64,000 nt of DNA from an uncultured Prevotellaceae bacterium. GTDB lineage: Bacteria; Bacteroidota; Bacteroidia; Bacteroidales; Bacteroidaceae. The translations under genes were made by a program, and so were the position numbers. The stretch covers positions 124,001 through 188,000 of the forward strand of contig ONFA01000004.1 of the NCBI GenBank assembly GCA_900316975.1, read 5' to 3'. Below, piece after piece: positions 44,140 through 53,258 of this stretch; the first letter of the stretch is position 1, and the number at the start of each line of letters is the position of its first letter. Under the pieces are notes generated by a model. That model was not told the origin of the DNA, ran no database searches, and worked only from the letters and a program-made list of their open reading frames with translations.

Positions 44140-45152
44140 TTATTTTGATGTGATGATTCTATTGCTTTCATATTGATAAATCGATGCTCAAAGGTGGAAA
44201 TACCATCTTCCACAGGTTGCATCACTTTGGGTGTGGCAAACACGCTCAACGCAACAATCGCCATAGGAATGACATACAATACCTTACCACACATCCAAAG
44301 ATTAGGTCTCCCCTTGTGCATCATCATGACACGCTGTTTCACAAGACTATGATTGAAATAATTAGCGAAGACAAAAGAACTGGTGCCGATGGCTTTGCGA
44401 ATGAGCAGATTCTGATATTGAGAGAGGCTCACGCCCTGCTGCAACACGTAGTGGTCGGCTTCATATTCATGCACATCACGCATGCTATTGCCCAGCATAT
44501 ACACCAACGGGTTCCACCATTGTACCAGTTGCACCAACGTGAGCAACAGAATATCTACAGAATGGTGATGAAGAATGTGTCCTTGTTCATGCAACAGAAT
44601 CTCATTGCGATGCTCAGTATAGTCCTTATGACTGATGATGATATTACCCATCCAACTGCATGGGGCAACATCATCGGCATGACAATAGATGGTTAAGCCA
44701 TCCTCCTTCCCTTTCCACACACAACCGTGACGCATCAGCATGCCCATGCGGACGAATTGCCACAGACGGAACAACAAGGTTGCCAGCATGCCCACACAAC
44801 AAAAGACGCTCAAGATATGATGCCACGACCAAGAGTCACTGTAAACAGCATCAGGAGTTGCTTTCTCGCGCACCTCTGGCGGTACGGGAGTGGTTCCCTT
44901 CATCTTGTGGGCTATCGGGGTGCAGACTGCTTCTGCCTTCTGATGCACCATCTGAGTGGTTGGCAATCCATCCTCTGCCAAGAAGTGGAAGTTGCACAGG
45001 GGCAACACCAACGACAGAACCAAGATGGCAAGCAGTGTGAAGCGGTTGAAACGGAAGAAACTCTCCCGATGGAGCATCAGCGTGTAGGGCACATAGAGCA
45101 CTGCCAGCACGAATACAGATTTGATGGAATAGATAAATAATGCAGACATCAT
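44136..45152 (-). CDS. BlaR1-like M56 membrane metallopeptidase
   Basis: A 338-residue protein with N-terminal membrane helices and the zinc motif HEQGH (HExxH) in ILLHEQGHILHHHS, with a downstream Glu in HEYEADHY. This is the M56/BlaR1 topology, but no C-terminal penicillin-binding sensor domain is present. In BlaR1 systems the peptidase leads to loss of BlaI repression. It lies 27 bases after the blaI-like gene. Confidence 0.88.
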   Translation of the reverse strand: MMSALFIYSIKSVFVLAVLYVPYTLMLHRESFFRFNRFTLLAILVLSLVLPLCNFHFLAEDGLPTTQMVHQKAEAVCTPIAHKMKGTTPVPPEVREKATPDAVYSDSWSWHHILSVFCCVGMLATLLFRLWQFVRMGMLMRHGCVWKGKEDGLTIYCHADDVAPCSWMGNIIISHKDYTEHRNEILLHEQGHILHHHSVDILLLTLVQLVQWWNPLVYMLGNSMRDVHEYEADHYVLQQGVSLSQYQNLLIRKAIGTSSFVFANYFNHSLVKQRVMMMHKGRPNLWMCGKVLYVIPMAIVALSVFATPKVMQPVEDGISTFEHRFINMKAIESSHQNK

Positions 45153-45179
45153 CTTTCTTTAAAATACTAACCTTAAATT

Positions 45180-45575
45180 CTAAACACTAAACTTTTCTCC
45201 CTCTTCCATAAGGCTCAACAACTCGCGAATGTCATCAGCCGAAAGATTTTCCTCTTTCACAAAGAAACTGAACATCGACTTGACGCTACCATCGAAGAAA
45301 CTCTTTTTCACCTCTTGCATGGTCATACGTGTGTATTCGGCACGAGTCACCTTTGCCACATACCTGTGAGTCTTTCCCTCCCCTTTGTGCTTGAAGTAAT
45401 CCACATAACCCCTTTCGTAGAGCATCTTCAAGTAGGTGGCAATGGTGGTGTAAGCAGGTTTGGGGTCTTCCCATCGCTCAATGATGTCCCAAGCGCAGGC
45501 TGAATGATTGATGTCCCAAAGGATACTCATCACCTGAAACTCCACCTTTGTAAGCGTGTTGTCTTTCTTTTTCAT
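45180..45575 (-). CDS. BlaI/MecI/CopY-family repressor
   Basis: A 131-residue winged-helix protein: KVEFQVMSILWDINHSACAWDII and AYTTIATYLKMLYERGYV carry the recognition region, and the C-terminal part forms the dimer. Family members repress their own operon and are cleaved or released by the M56 partner, which is the next gene. A large dyad immediately upstream may be its operator. Confidence 0.9.
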   Translation of the reverse strand: MKKKDNTLTKVEFQVMSILWDINHSACAWDIIERWEDPKPAYTTIATYLKMLYERGYVDYFKHKGEGKTHRYVAKVTRAEYTRMTMQEVKKSFFDGSVKSMFSFFVKEENLSADDIRELLSLMEEGEKFSV

Positions 45576-45607
45576 AGAATCTTTGCTTTTTTAGTGATTT
45601 GCTGATG

Positions 45608-45671
45608 CAAAGTAACAGTAAACGCTCCAATCTCGCAAAACTTAGAAATCTAAAAGTTGCGAGATGGAGCG
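45608..45671 (-). promoter_or_regulatory. BlaI-like promoter with large dyad operator
   Basis: Minus-strand TTACTTTG (45615-45608) is a near-consensus -7 box. A long dyad (arms about 45623-45643 and 45654-45671, words CTCGCAA/TTGCGAG and GCTCC/GGAGC) covers the spacer and -33 region, the place expected for a repressor operator. A terminator role is possible on the plus strand (TTTTT after it). Confidence 0.5.
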
Positions 45672-45823
45672 CTTTTTAACATCTATTCGTAGAAATAGAA
45701 GAAAGAGACACTCTAATTCAAGCGTTCCGCAAGTGTGTTGCTTGGTCTTCTTTGTCGTTCGGAAGCCCCAGATTCTCCAGAAAATCCAGAGCACCCCCCC
45801 AAAAAATAACACTACCCAAAAAA

Positions 45824-45857
45824 CTTATAGGCAGAACTTCACAGCCCTGCCTATAAG
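45824..45857 (-). terminator. Terminator of the sigma operon
   Basis: Stem CTTATAGGCAG/CTGCCTATAAG; on the minus strand followed by TTTTTTGGG, about 75 bases past the stop at 45930. Confidence 0.8.
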
Positions 45858-45929
45858 AATGAAACTTCTTTGTTTCACCATTTTCAACTAGTTTTACCAA
45901 TCAAACTACATAAAGATATATTTATTTTC

Positions 45930-47108
45930 TTATTCTACCACCACCCTTTCTTGATACTCAAATAGTTTTTGGTTCTCACGAAGTTGTTTGATGTCGAGAG
46001 TTTTTACACTGCCAGACCAGTCGGCTCCCCAGGCTTTAAATGGTTCGCCGGCTGGAGCGATATAGGTTATTTTGGTCAGTTCCAGAGGCAATGGGTCGAA
46101 CACCATCACGTAGGCTATATAGTCGCCTGCCATGCCCTCCATGAAGAAGAGTTCACCCAGGGGGATGCCCTGCACCTCACGAAGTTTATACTGATGCCCA
46201 GCCTCGTCCATGAGTTTGGTGTCAGGGGAGAATCCAAAATACTCGCGTGTCCAGTTCTGTTCGCAGCCAAGGGCAAGGTAGGTGGCTTCGGGGGTACGCC
46301 ACAGTGCCTTCGTTGAGTTCGGCAGCGGTTTGATCAAGTGGGCATCTGTCATCACCTTCCATGTGTCCCAATCCTGACGGTCGTAGGGTTTATCCACGTT
46401 GAGGTGCTCTCTCAGCAGACATGGTTTATGGAACTGCGGAGTGGCATCATAAGATGTGGCTGAGCCCCGAAAATGATTCATGATTTTCACAGGCATTCCC
46501 ATCATTTCCCAACAGGAGACACCATAGATTCTTATATCTCTCGTTGTTTCGGGCAGCGGTGCAAAGAAAATCTTCAAGTCGAGCACATCGCCTTTCTTTG
46601 CTCGCACCGTGAAGTGTTTATTATAGGTATCAGGTTCCGTACGGCGAATGCGATATTGTACTCCCGTCTCTTGATCCACGAGACTCGTCTCCTCCGAAGC
46701 AAGAAACAGGTTGCTCACTTCATCGGCTGGCATGGGGAAATAACAATGAAGTACCGTCTCATTATTTTCTTCTGTCAGTCGCCAACTCATCGGGACATAA
46801 GGCTCATCATCCTCGAACATCTCAGACATTTCTGGGAACAATTCCAGATAATCATTCTCAATAGCGACATTCTTTGCCTCGCAATAGTCCTCAACCCAAT
46901 CCATATTCGACCCATGCCACACAGCAGTAGTTTTCTTCTTATCCTTGTTGATTTCTGGACGAGATTTGAAAACACCAACACTCCGAGCATATTCTTTCAC
47001 TTCTAACCTATCTGACGAAGAATTGTCTTTTACTTTTAATTTGTTCTGTTGTGCCTGCGAGACAAGAGTTACCAGTGCCAACAGGCTCATCATAAAGAAT
47101 TTTTTCAT
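45930..47108 (-). CDS. Secreted protein of the sigma/anti-sigma operon (392 aa)
   Basis: Signal peptide MKKFFMMSLLALVTLVSQAQ. The mature part is beta-rich (AVWHGSNMDWVEDYCEAKNV, LTKITYIAPAGEPFKAWGADW) without a recognised family. It follows the anti-sigma gene by 13 bases. A role as target or signal for this regulatory unit is inferred. Confidence 0.7.
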   Translation of the reverse strand: MKKFFMMSLLALVTLVSQAQQNKLKVKDNSSSDRLEVKEYARSVGVFKSRPEINKDKKKTTAVWHGSNMDWVEDYCEAKNVAIENDYLELFPEMSEMFEDDEPYVPMSWRLTEENNETVLHCYFPMPADEVSNLFLASEETSLVDQETGVQYRIRRTEPDTYNKHFTVRAKKGDVLDLKIFFAPLPETTRDIRIYGVSCWEMMGMPVKIMNHFRGSATSYDATPQFHKPCLLREHLNVDKPYDRQDWDTWKVMTDAHLIKPLPNSTKALWRTPEATYLALGCEQNWTREYFGFSPDTKLMDEAGHQYKLREVQGIPLGELFFMEGMAGDYIAYVMVFDPLPLELTKITYIAPAGEPFKAWGADWSGSVKTLDIKQLRENQKLFEYQERVVVE

Positions 47109-47121
47109 GGGGTTTTGTTTT

Positions 47122-48123
47122 TTAATTATTATATGATGTACTAAAATTGAAATTTATCAGTTTTTCTCGATATTCTTGATAACAGACCGATGAAACAGTG
47201 GCATCTATCGGCATATGGGTACTGAAAAGCAGGATGCGTCCTCCTGGGATTCGGTCTGCAATCCAGAAATATTTTTCGCCTTTGCGCAAATCTTTCAAAG
47301 TAAAGAAAAATTGCTGATGGGAAAAATTAAGCAGATAGCCTGGTGCCTTGCTGTCATACCAACATGCTGCCTGCAACAGTCGAGTGAAGACATCAAATTG
47401 TTCCTTGTCTTCAAATACATAAGCCGTGCTGACTATCGTACTGTCGCCAGGTTCCGAAGTACAGTCAATAGCAACTGCCTTCACTTGATTGTAATCAGCC
47501 ATCTTTACAATGAACTCATCCATTCGGCAAGGGGCTTGATAGATGAAATCCGTTTTCTGGTTATAGGCATAGATAGCAGTTGGAGCCACATATTGCTCTC
47601 CTTCAGCCACCACGCTCTCTTCCACGCCTCTTTCCACGGTGACAATCTCCTGCTCTTCCACATTCATCTCCACATTCTTTTCAACCATTTTCTTCACCTC
47701 TTTCTTTTCCTCTTTCTCAACCACCTTCGGTGTCACCATCTCTTTCACCTCCTTCTTCACCTCCGCTATCATCTTAGGCTCTTCCTTAGGCTTGGAAGTC
47801 TGCACTTGAACCGTCAACTCATCCTCCCGAGGTCCAGACATATCATATTTATATAATGTGTAACCAATCAGCGAAACAACCAAGAGGCATGCAGCAGCAA
47901 TGCTTGTCACTCGCACCCAGAGGGGCATCTTCTTTGTTTCTTGCCTCTTGTCAGATTGCTTTGAGGCAATGGCTGCAAATCCCCTGAACATCTCCTGATA
48001 TTCTCTCAAATCCGCAGGCACATCTTCCTGCTGGAAGAAAGTGTAGAGCCTCGCCTCTTCCTCTAAGGTCGTCATTCCATCCAGAAAACGCGCCACCAAC
48101 GTATGTATATCTTCTTGCATCAT
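47122..48123 (-). CDS. Anti-sigma factor-like membrane protein
   Basis: A 333-residue protein. The N-terminal 65 residues (TLVARFLDGMTTLEEEARLYTFFQQ) resemble anti-sigma cytoplasmic domains; a transmembrane helix at about 69-90 follows, then a Lys/Glu-rich linker (EVKKEVKEMVTPKVVEKEEK) and a C-terminal extracytoplasmic domain. It lies two bases after the ECF sigma gene, the usual order. It probably holds the sigma factor inactive at the membrane. Confidence 0.78.
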   Translation of the reverse strand: MMQEDIHTLVARFLDGMTTLEEEARLYTFFQQEDVPADLREYQEMFRGFAAIASKQSDKRQETKKMPLWVRVTSIAAACLLVVSLIGYTLYKYDMSGPREDELTVQVQTSKPKEEPKMIAEVKKEVKEMVTPKVVEKEEKKEVKKMVEKNVEMNVEEQEIVTVERGVEESVVAEGEQYVAPTAIYAYNQKTDFIYQAPCRMDEFIVKMADYNQVKAVAIDCTSEPGDSTIVSTAYVFEDKEQFDVFTRLLQAACWYDSKAPGYLLNFSHQQFFFTLKDLRKGEKYFWIADRIPGGRILLFSTHMPIDATVSSVCYQEYREKLINFNFSTSYNN

Positions 48124-48125
48124 TG

Positions 48126-48608
48126 CTAAATCTCAGTTCTTATTTGTCGATATTGTTCCAAAATCTTTCTTCGTGCCCGACTCAGCGACTGCCTCACCAT
48201 CATCTCCGTCGAGCCAACAAGTTCGGCAATGTCCTTCATCTCCATATCTTCTTCATGACGAAGCCTCAAAACCGCTTGTTGCAGAGTGGACAACTGTCTG
48301 ACAAACACCATCATCTGCTCTCCCTCATCATCCAGTCCTTCAGACGGAGATTCATCCATCAGGTCAACTTCTTCGATGGCAATCTGCTCATGTCGTCGCC
48401 TCACAGCATCATACGCAAGATGCCGAACAACAACCCTCCCCATTGCTTCCACATTCAGAATAGGCTCATCACGCAACTGCCACAATCGCAGCAGCGCATC
48501 CTGCACCAAATCCTCCGCTTCCGTCCTGTCACCTACAATCCGCAGTGCGGTGGACATGAGCATTGGTCGCATCGTATGAACTTTTTCCTTAAATATCTCT
48601 ATCGTCAT
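48126..48608 (-). CDS. ECF-type RNA polymerase sigma factor
   Basis: A 160-residue protein with region 2 (TEAEDLVQDALLRLWQLRDE) and region 4 helix-turn-helix (MKDIAELVGSTEMMVRQSLSRARR). This size and pattern is that of group 4 sigma-70 factors. Promoters it recognises are unknown. It heads the operon with the anti-sigma and secreted-protein genes. Confidence 0.9.
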   Translation of the reverse strand: MTIEIFKEKVHTMRPMLMSTALRIVGDRTEAEDLVQDALLRLWQLRDEPILNVEAMGRVVVRHLAYDAVRRRHEQIAIEEVDLMDESPSEGLDDEGEQMMVFVRQLSTLQQAVLRLRHEEDMEMKDIAELVGSTEMMVRQSLSRARRKILEQYRQIRTEI

Positions 48609-48861
48609 GGCCTTGGCCTCGCCATCTTTCCCAGAAGGGCTTTCTGATTACATGACGCAGAGGTGCCCCTTTTTGTGACACCTCATCATCATTTTTTTAC
48701 TTTTTTTGTTTTTTTCTTCTGTAAAGTTAAACAAACTCCCACAAACAACAAAGAAACTACAGATACTTTTCAATGCTCTGTAGCACGAGCCATTCCATTC
48801 TTTATTCGAGTAATGGGAAAGCGCCCCATTCCCAACTCTATCCTCCCCCTCTTCCACACCC

Positions 48862-48935
48862 CCTAAATCGACGTCGTCGACATCGCCTTGCCGACATCGA
48901 CGACATCGGTCGACCGACCTCGTCGACGTCGGCAA
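48862..48935. repeat. GTCGACGACATCG-type palindromic element, copy B
   Basis: Similar in words to copy A at 13856-13926 and also beginning CTAAATCGAC. It is bounded by the inverted pair TTCCACACCCCCT (48851-48863) and AGGGGATGTGGAA (48935-48948), which looks like a terminal inverted repeat. Confidence 0.65.
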
Positions 48936-49190
48936 AGGGGATGTGGAAACCCCAAAAAGAGGTCGTGGAAGAAAACGACTTGAAGATATGGATAAAAGGG
49001 GGTTGAACGAAGTATGGAAATTCAAGGAAGTCTTGGGCAAGATGGAGTTCGTGGACATGGATGTTATCAATGAAAATCCAGAAGAGGACGAGGCAAATTG
49101 ATGGTGTTCGGCTTGAAAAAGTGGGAATAAAGGATGATTTTTGAAGAAAGTTTGCTGACAAACGGATTTTTAGTGCTAAATTTGTGGCGA

Positions 49191-49359
49191 TTTTCTCGCA
49201 CAGAAAACACAGAAAACGCAGAAAATATAAAATTCATGATAATTCATGATGAATTTATGGTAATTCGTGTAATCAACAAAAACATCAATTATCACCAATT
49301 GATCACGAATGAGCATCAATTATTTTTTCCGTGTTTTCTGTGATTTCTGGGTGAGAAAA
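49191..49359. repeat. Nested inverted repeats in the thrS leader
   Basis: Outer arms of about 37 bases (49191-49227 and 49321-49359; words CAGAAAACACAGAAAAC and GTTTTCTGTG) enclose an inner ATTCGTG/CACGAAT pair. A transcript from the box at 49177 would fold into a long hairpin ending 30 bases before the thrS start. Confidence 0.6.
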
Positions 49360-49389
49360 GAAACGAGAATACAATAAAAAAACATAAAG

Positions 49390-51333
49390 ATGATAAAGAT
49401 TACTTTTCCTGACAATTCCGTGCGCGAGTATGAGGCTGGCGTGACGGGCTTAGAGATTGCCGAGAGCATCAGCCAGCGACTGGCACAGGACGTGATTGCC
49501 TGTGGTGTGAACGGCGAGACGATAGAGTTGAACCGCCCCATCAATGAGGACGCAACGATTGCACTGTACAAGTTTGAGGATGCTGAGGGCAAGCATGCTT
49601 TCTGGCACACCTCGGCTCACCTCATGGCTGAAGCGATTGAAGAGTTGTGGCCCGGCACACAGTTCGGCATCGGTCCTGCCATCGAGAACGGCTTCTACTA
49701 TGACGTGATGCCACCCGAGGGCGTGAAGTTGAGCGACAGCGACTTCCCCAAGATTGAGAAGAAGATGCAGGAATTGCAGCAGAAGAAGGAGGCGCTGGTG
49801 CGCAAGGACATCTCGAAGAAGGACGTGATGGAACTCTTCGCGTCGAAGGGTCAAAGTTATAAGAACGAGTTGATTGCCGAGTTGGAGGATGGTAAGATCA
49901 CCACTTACACACAAGGCAACTACATCGACCTCTGTAAAGGTCCTCACTTGATGACGACCGCCCCCATCAAGGCTTTCAAACTGCTCTCGTTGGCTGCAGC
50001 CTACTGGCGTGGCGATGAAAAGCGACCTATGATGACCCGTATCTACGGTATCTCCTTCCCCAAGAAGAAGATGCTCGACGAGTATCTGGTGGCCTTAGAA
50101 GAAGCCAAAAAGCGCGACCACCGCAAGATTGGCAAGGAGATGGAATTGTTCATGTTCTCCGAGCGTGTGGGTAAGGGTCTGCCTATGTGGCTGCCCAAGG
50201 GAACTGCCGTGCGCATCCGCTTGCAGGACTTCTTGCGCAAAATTCAGAAGCGTTATGGCTACCAAGAGGTTATCACTCCACACATCGGTGGCAAGAACCT
50301 CTATGTGACTTCAGGTCACTATGCCCACTACGGCAAGGATTCTTTCCAACCCATTCAGACACCAGAGGAAGGCGAAGAGTATCTGTTGAAGCCAATGAAC
50401 TGCCCTCACCACTGTGAGATTTTTGCATGGCAGCCACGTTCTTACAAAGACCTCCCCTTCCGCTGTGCAGAGTTCGGCACAGTGTACCGTTATGAGCAGT
50501 CGGGCGAATTGCACGGACTGACCCGTGTGCGCTCGTTCACTCAGGACGATGCCCACATCTTCTGCCGCCCCGACCAAGTGAAGGATGAGTTCCTGCGTGT
50601 GATGGACATCATCAACATCATCTTCAAGGCACTCGACTTCAAGGAGTATGAGGCACAGATTTCACTCCGTGACCCTGACGACAAAGAGAAATACATTGGC
50701 TCTGACGAGGTGTGGGAACAGGCACAGAACGCCATCATAGAGGCTTGTGCAGAGAAGGGGCTGAACACTCGCACCGAATTGGGCGAAGCAGCCTTCTATG
50801 GTCCTAAACTCGACTTCATGATCAAGGATGCACTGGGTCGCCGTTGGCAGTTGGGTACCATTCAGGTCGATTACAACCTGCCAGAGCGTTTCCAACTCGA
50901 ATATACAGGTGCCGACAACCAGAAGCACCGCCCTGTGATGATTCACCGTGCCCCATTCGGCTCGATGGAACGCTTCATCGCAGTGCTCATTGAGCATACC
51001 GCCGGACACTTCCCTCTTTGGCTCACACCCGACCAAGTGGTGGTGCTGCCTATCTCAGAGAAGTTCAACGACTATGCCCAGCAGGTGGCTGCCACGCTGA
51101 ACGCACAAGACGTACGCACCATCGTGGACGACCGCAACGAGAAGATCGGCAGAAAGATTCGCGACAACGAAATCAAGCACATCCCCTACATGCTTGTGGT
51201 GGGTGAAAAAGAGTCTGCCGACGGCACCGTAAATGTCAGAAAACAAGGCACTCAGCAGCAAGAAACGATGAAAATCGAGGAATTTGCCAAGAAAATCCAA
51301 GAAGAAGTCCGTCAAATGACAGAAAATTTCTAA
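49390..51333 (+). CDS. thrS: Threonyl-tRNA synthetase
   Basis: A 647-residue class II enzyme: TGS domain (1-60, [18 protein letters not shown]), editing-domain HxxxH motif ([10 protein letters not shown]), catalytic core with CPHHCEIF zinc/active-site segment, and C-terminal anticodon domain ([15 protein letters not shown]). It charges tRNA-Thr. It has a structured leader and is followed by infC-rpmI-rplT with a separate promoter. Confidence 0.96.
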   Translation: MIKITFPDNSVREYEAGVTGLEIAESISQRLAQDVIACGVNGETIELNRPINEDATIALYKFEDAEGKHAFWHTSAHLMAEAIEELWPGTQFGIGPAIENGFYYDVMPPEGVKLSDSDFPKIEKKMQELQQKKEALVRKDISKKDVMELFASKGQSYKNELIAELEDGKITTYTQGNYIDLCKGPHLMTTAPIKAFKLLSLAAAYWRGDEKRPMMTRIYGISFPKKKMLDEYLVALEEAKKRDHRKIGKEMELFMFSERVGKGLPMWLPKGTAVRIRLQDFLRKIQKRYGYQEVITPHIGGKNLYVTSGHYAHYGKDSFQPIQTPEEGEEYLLKPMNCPHHCEIFAWQPRSYKDLPFRCAEFGTVYRYEQSGELHGLTRVRSFTQDDAHIFCRPDQVKDEFLRVMDIINIIFKALDFKEYEAQISLRDPDDKEKYIGSDEVWEQAQNAIIEACAEKGLNTRTELGEAAFYGPKLDFMIKDALGRRWQLGTIQVDYNLPERFQLEYTGADNQKHRPVMIHRAPFGSMERFIAVLIEHTAGHFPLWLTPDQVVVLPISEKFNDYAQQVAATLNAQDVRTIVDDRNEKIGRKIRDNEIKHIPYMLVVGEKESADGTVNVRKQGTQQQETMKIEEFAKKIQEEVRQMTENF

Positions 51334-51361
51334 ATAATTTTGTCAATTCCCCGATTTGCAC

Positions 51362-51369
51362 TACCTTTG
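51362..51369 (+). promoter_or_regulatory. Promoter -7 box of infC-rpmI-rplT
   Basis: TACCTTTG followed by CAGCC, 67 bases before the infC ATG. Confidence 0.6.
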
Positions 51370-51435
51370 CAGCCGGAATTCAAAAAAAACAATAAAAACT
51401 TAACTTAACACATACCGAAGGAACAAGCCAACCGA

Positions 51436-52113
51436 ATGAAAGGTGACAACAAAAAACAACAGTACAGGGTCAACGAACAGATCCGTGTACCCGAAGTGAG
51501 AATTGTAGGCGACGGAATTGAATCTACCGTGATGCCAACCCGTGAAGCACTACGTCTCGCAGAAGACAAGGAAGTAGATCTCGTGGAAATCTCTCCTAAT
51601 GCGCAACCTCCGGTATGCCGACTCATCGACTACTCCAAGTTCCTCTACCAACAGAAGAAGAAAGCAAAGGAACTGAAGGCAAAGCAGGTGAAGGTCGAAG
51701 TGAAGGAAATCCGTTTTGGTCCCCAGACAGGTGATGCCGACTACGCCTTCAAACTCAAGCACGCACAGGAATTCCTGACTGATGGCAACAAAGTGAAGGC
51801 ATACGTGTTCTTCAAAGGACGCTCCATCGTGTTCAAGGAACAGGGCGAGGTACTCCTCCTCCGTTTCGCGAACGATCTTGAGGAACTGGCAAAGGTAGAG
51901 AGCATGCCATCATTGGAAGGCAAGAAGATGTTCCTCACCCTCGCTCCCAAGAAGGCAGGTGCTCCGAAGAAGAGCCAGCAACGCCGCGACAACGAGGCAG
52001 CCGAGGCTGCAGCAAAGGCAGAAGCGAAAGCCAAGAAAGAGGCTGAAGGTCCCAACCCCAATAGCCCATTCGCAGGGCTGGCTGAGAAACTGGCAGCAAA
52101 AGAAGAAGAATAG
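51436..52113 (+). CDS. infC: Translation initiation factor IF-3
   Basis: A 225-residue protein with the N-domain ([16 protein letters not shown]), linker ([20 protein letters not shown]) and C-domain ([26 protein letters not shown]). It binds the 30S subunit and guards start-codon choice. The C-terminal 45 residues (Ala/Lys/Glu repeats, then [13 protein letters not shown]) extend beyond the usual about 180 residues, as seen in Bacteroidetes. First gene of the L35-L20 operon. Confidence 0.95.
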   Translation: MKGDNKKQQYRVNEQIRVPEVRIVGDGIESTVMPTREALRLAEDKEVDLVEISPNAQPPVCRLIDYSKFLYQQKKKAKELKAKQVKVEVKEIRFGPQTGDADYAFKLKHAQEFLTDGNKVKAYVFFKGRSIVFKEQGEVLLLRFANDLEELAKVESMPSLEGKKMFLTLAPKKAGAPKKSQQRRDNEAAEAAAKAEAKAKKEAEGPNPNSPFAGLAEKLAAKEEE

Positions 52114-52174
52114 AAGTGCGTAACGCCTGGTATATGCGTTGCCACACATTATTAATAATTAAACAAACAAAAAA

Positions 52175-52372
52175 ATGCCAAAAATTAAAACTAAGTCCGC
52201 TGCAAAGAAGCGTTTCACGCTTACTGGAACAGGCAAGATCAAGCGTCAGCACGCTTATCACAGTCACATTTTGACGAAGAAGACGAAGAAGCAGAAGAGA
52301 AATCTCGATCACAGCACGATTGTCGTAAAGGCTAACCGTAAGCAGGTGCTTGACTGCCTCGCACTCCGTTAA
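52175..52372 (+). CDS. rpmI: Ribosomal protein bL35
   Basis: A 65-residue basic protein with the family start [21 protein letters not shown] and the core [14 protein letters not shown]. Large-subunit protein, in its usual place between infC and rplT. Confidence 0.95.
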   Translation: MPKIKTKSAAKKRFTLTGTGKIKRQHAYHSHILTKKTKKQKRNLDHSTIVVKANRKQVLDCLALR

Positions 52373-52481
52373 TTTCAGTAAGCAATCAACAAAAAGTTTA
52401 ATCGAATCGTTAGCCACAAAGAAAAAAGAGAGAAAGGAAAAATTTCACTTTCTACGCTAACATTCAAAAAGCAAAAAAATT

Positions 52482-52826
52482 ATGCCAAGATCAGTAAATC
52501 ATGTTGCATCACGCGCTCGCCGCAAGAAGATATTGAAGCGCGTAAAGGGTCAGTTCGGCGCTCGCAAGAACGTTTGGACCGTTGCCAAAAACGCCTATGA
52601 GAAGGGTCTCACCTACGCATTTGCAGACCGTCGTCGCAAGAAGCGCGAGTTCCGTTCTCTCTGGATTCAGCGTATCAACGCTGCCGCTCGTGCCGAGGGT
52701 ATGTCTTACTCTCAGTTCATCGGCGCTCTCCACAAGGCTGGCATCGACCTCAACCGCAAGACACTTGCTTACCTCGCTGTACACAACGCAGAGGCATTCA
52801 AGGCTATCGTCGAGAAGGTTAAGTAA
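52482..52826 (+). CDS. rplT: Ribosomal protein bL20
   Basis: A 114-residue basic protein beginning [19 protein letters not shown] with family segments [20 protein letters not shown] and [12 protein letters not shown]. Assembly protein of the large subunit; in many bacteria it also represses this operon, but no leader site was checked here. Confidence 0.96.
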   Translation: MPRSVNHVASRARRKKILKRVKGQFGARKNVWTVAKNAYEKGLTYAFADRRRKKREFRSLWIQRINAAARAEGMSYSQFIGALHKAGIDLNRKTLAYLAVHNAEAFKAIVEKVK

Positions 52827-52966
52827 ACAACATTTCGTTTCAAAAGAAACCATAAAGGGCGTGCAATCCCATGACGGATTGCATGCCCTACTTGGTTTGA
52901 CGGAAGAAGAAACCAAGATTGTGGAGGGGAAAGAATAAAAGAAATGAAGCGGTTGCCGATTTACGT

Positions 52967-53002
52967 CAGACGTGGCGGTGAAAGGCTTACGCCTTGCACA
53001 CG
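52967..53002. repeat. REP-like unit, upstream copy
   Basis: A 36 bp unit identical to 54238-54273, containing the hairpin AAGGC-TTAC-GCCTT. In the downstream copy it codes for the transposase C-terminus (DVAVKGLRLAH). Confidence 0.7.
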
Positions 53003-53105
53003 GTGGTGGATGGTAACAATGATAGAGCCAATGAAACCAGAAGCATTAAGTGACAGGACGGGTCCAGGGGTGGTGGATGGTAACAATGATAGAGCCAATG
53101 AAACC
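53002..53105. repeat. 37 bp direct repeat pair
   Basis: Two identical 37 bp units at 53002-53038 and 53069-53105 (GGTGGTGGATGGTAACAATG and on), 30 bases apart. A weaker relative follows the downstream REP unit at about 54272-54310. Confidence 0.7.
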
Positions 53106-53208
53106 TTCACCTTTGAATTCGGACTGGGAATCAGCCATCCTATGTTAAAAAGATGTTGAAAAAAGAAGCAGGAAAAGCAAAAGAAAAGATTTTCTTGATG
53201 AAAAGCAG

Positions 53209-53216
53209 TACCTTTG
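53209..53216 (+). promoter_or_regulatory. Promoter -7 box of the transposase gene
   Basis: TACCTTTG followed by CAAGG; expected transcription start near 53223, so translation cannot start at the TTG 53214 and more likely uses ATG 53259. Confidence 0.5.
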
Positions 53217-53258
53217 CAAGGAAATCATAGAGAATTGCAAAGTAATCACACAGAATTC

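Larger units (their letters stand above)
45576..45929. other. Intergenic region upstream of the BlaI-like gene
   Basis: The 354-base stretch has the repressor promoter and dyad (45608-45671), then A/T-rich sequence with a C7 run (about 45794-45800), and the terminator hairpin at 45824-45857. No convincing gene was seen; a 60-codon minus frame here has an unusual product and crosses the terminator. Confidence 0.5.
48609..49389. other. Gene-poor region upstream of the sigma operon and thrS
   Basis: The 781-base stretch holds T-rich tracts (about 48690-48720), the palindromic element copy B (48862-48935), a plus open frame of about 50 codons (to TGA 49101) with PKRGRGRKR that may be a gene remnant, a plus promoter box TAAATTTG (49177-49184) and nested inverted repeats (49191-49359) in the thrS leader. 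No complete gene was accepted. Confidence 0.55.
52827..53258. other. Intergenic region with hairpin, gene-tail remnant and REP repeats
   Basis: It has a 14 bp stem (52856-52869 with 52876-52889, one G-U) that may end the rplT transcript but lacks a T-tract, a short frame LGLTEEETKIVEG (52891-52938) that looks like the end of a lost gene, the 36 bp REP-like unit (52967-53002), a 37 bp tandem repeat (53002-53038 and 53069-53105) and the transposase promoter. Confidence 0.55.

Noticed and set aside
45718..45900. Minus-strand frame of 60 codons between the sigma operon and the BlaI-like gene
   Set aside because: It includes the terminator hairpin and a homopolymer C tract, with no start signal.
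48648..49070. Minus-strand frame of 140 codons across palindromic element B
   Set aside because: Translated repeat sequence and low-complexity Ser/Phe ends; no promoter or homology features.
52967..53105. Direct repeats near rplT considered as a CRISPR array
   Set aside because: Only two 37 bp units with one spacer, no cas genes, and the repeat relates to REP units of the neighbouring transposase.
52944..53159. Plus-strand frame of 71 codons upstream of the transposase
   Set aside because: It reads through the REP unit and both 37 bp repeats in a frame different from the transposase; a repeat artefact.
53214..53258. TTG at 53214 as the start of the transposase
   Set aside because: It lies inside the predicted -7 box TACCTTTG, so it would not be in the transcript; ATG at 53259 is in frame.
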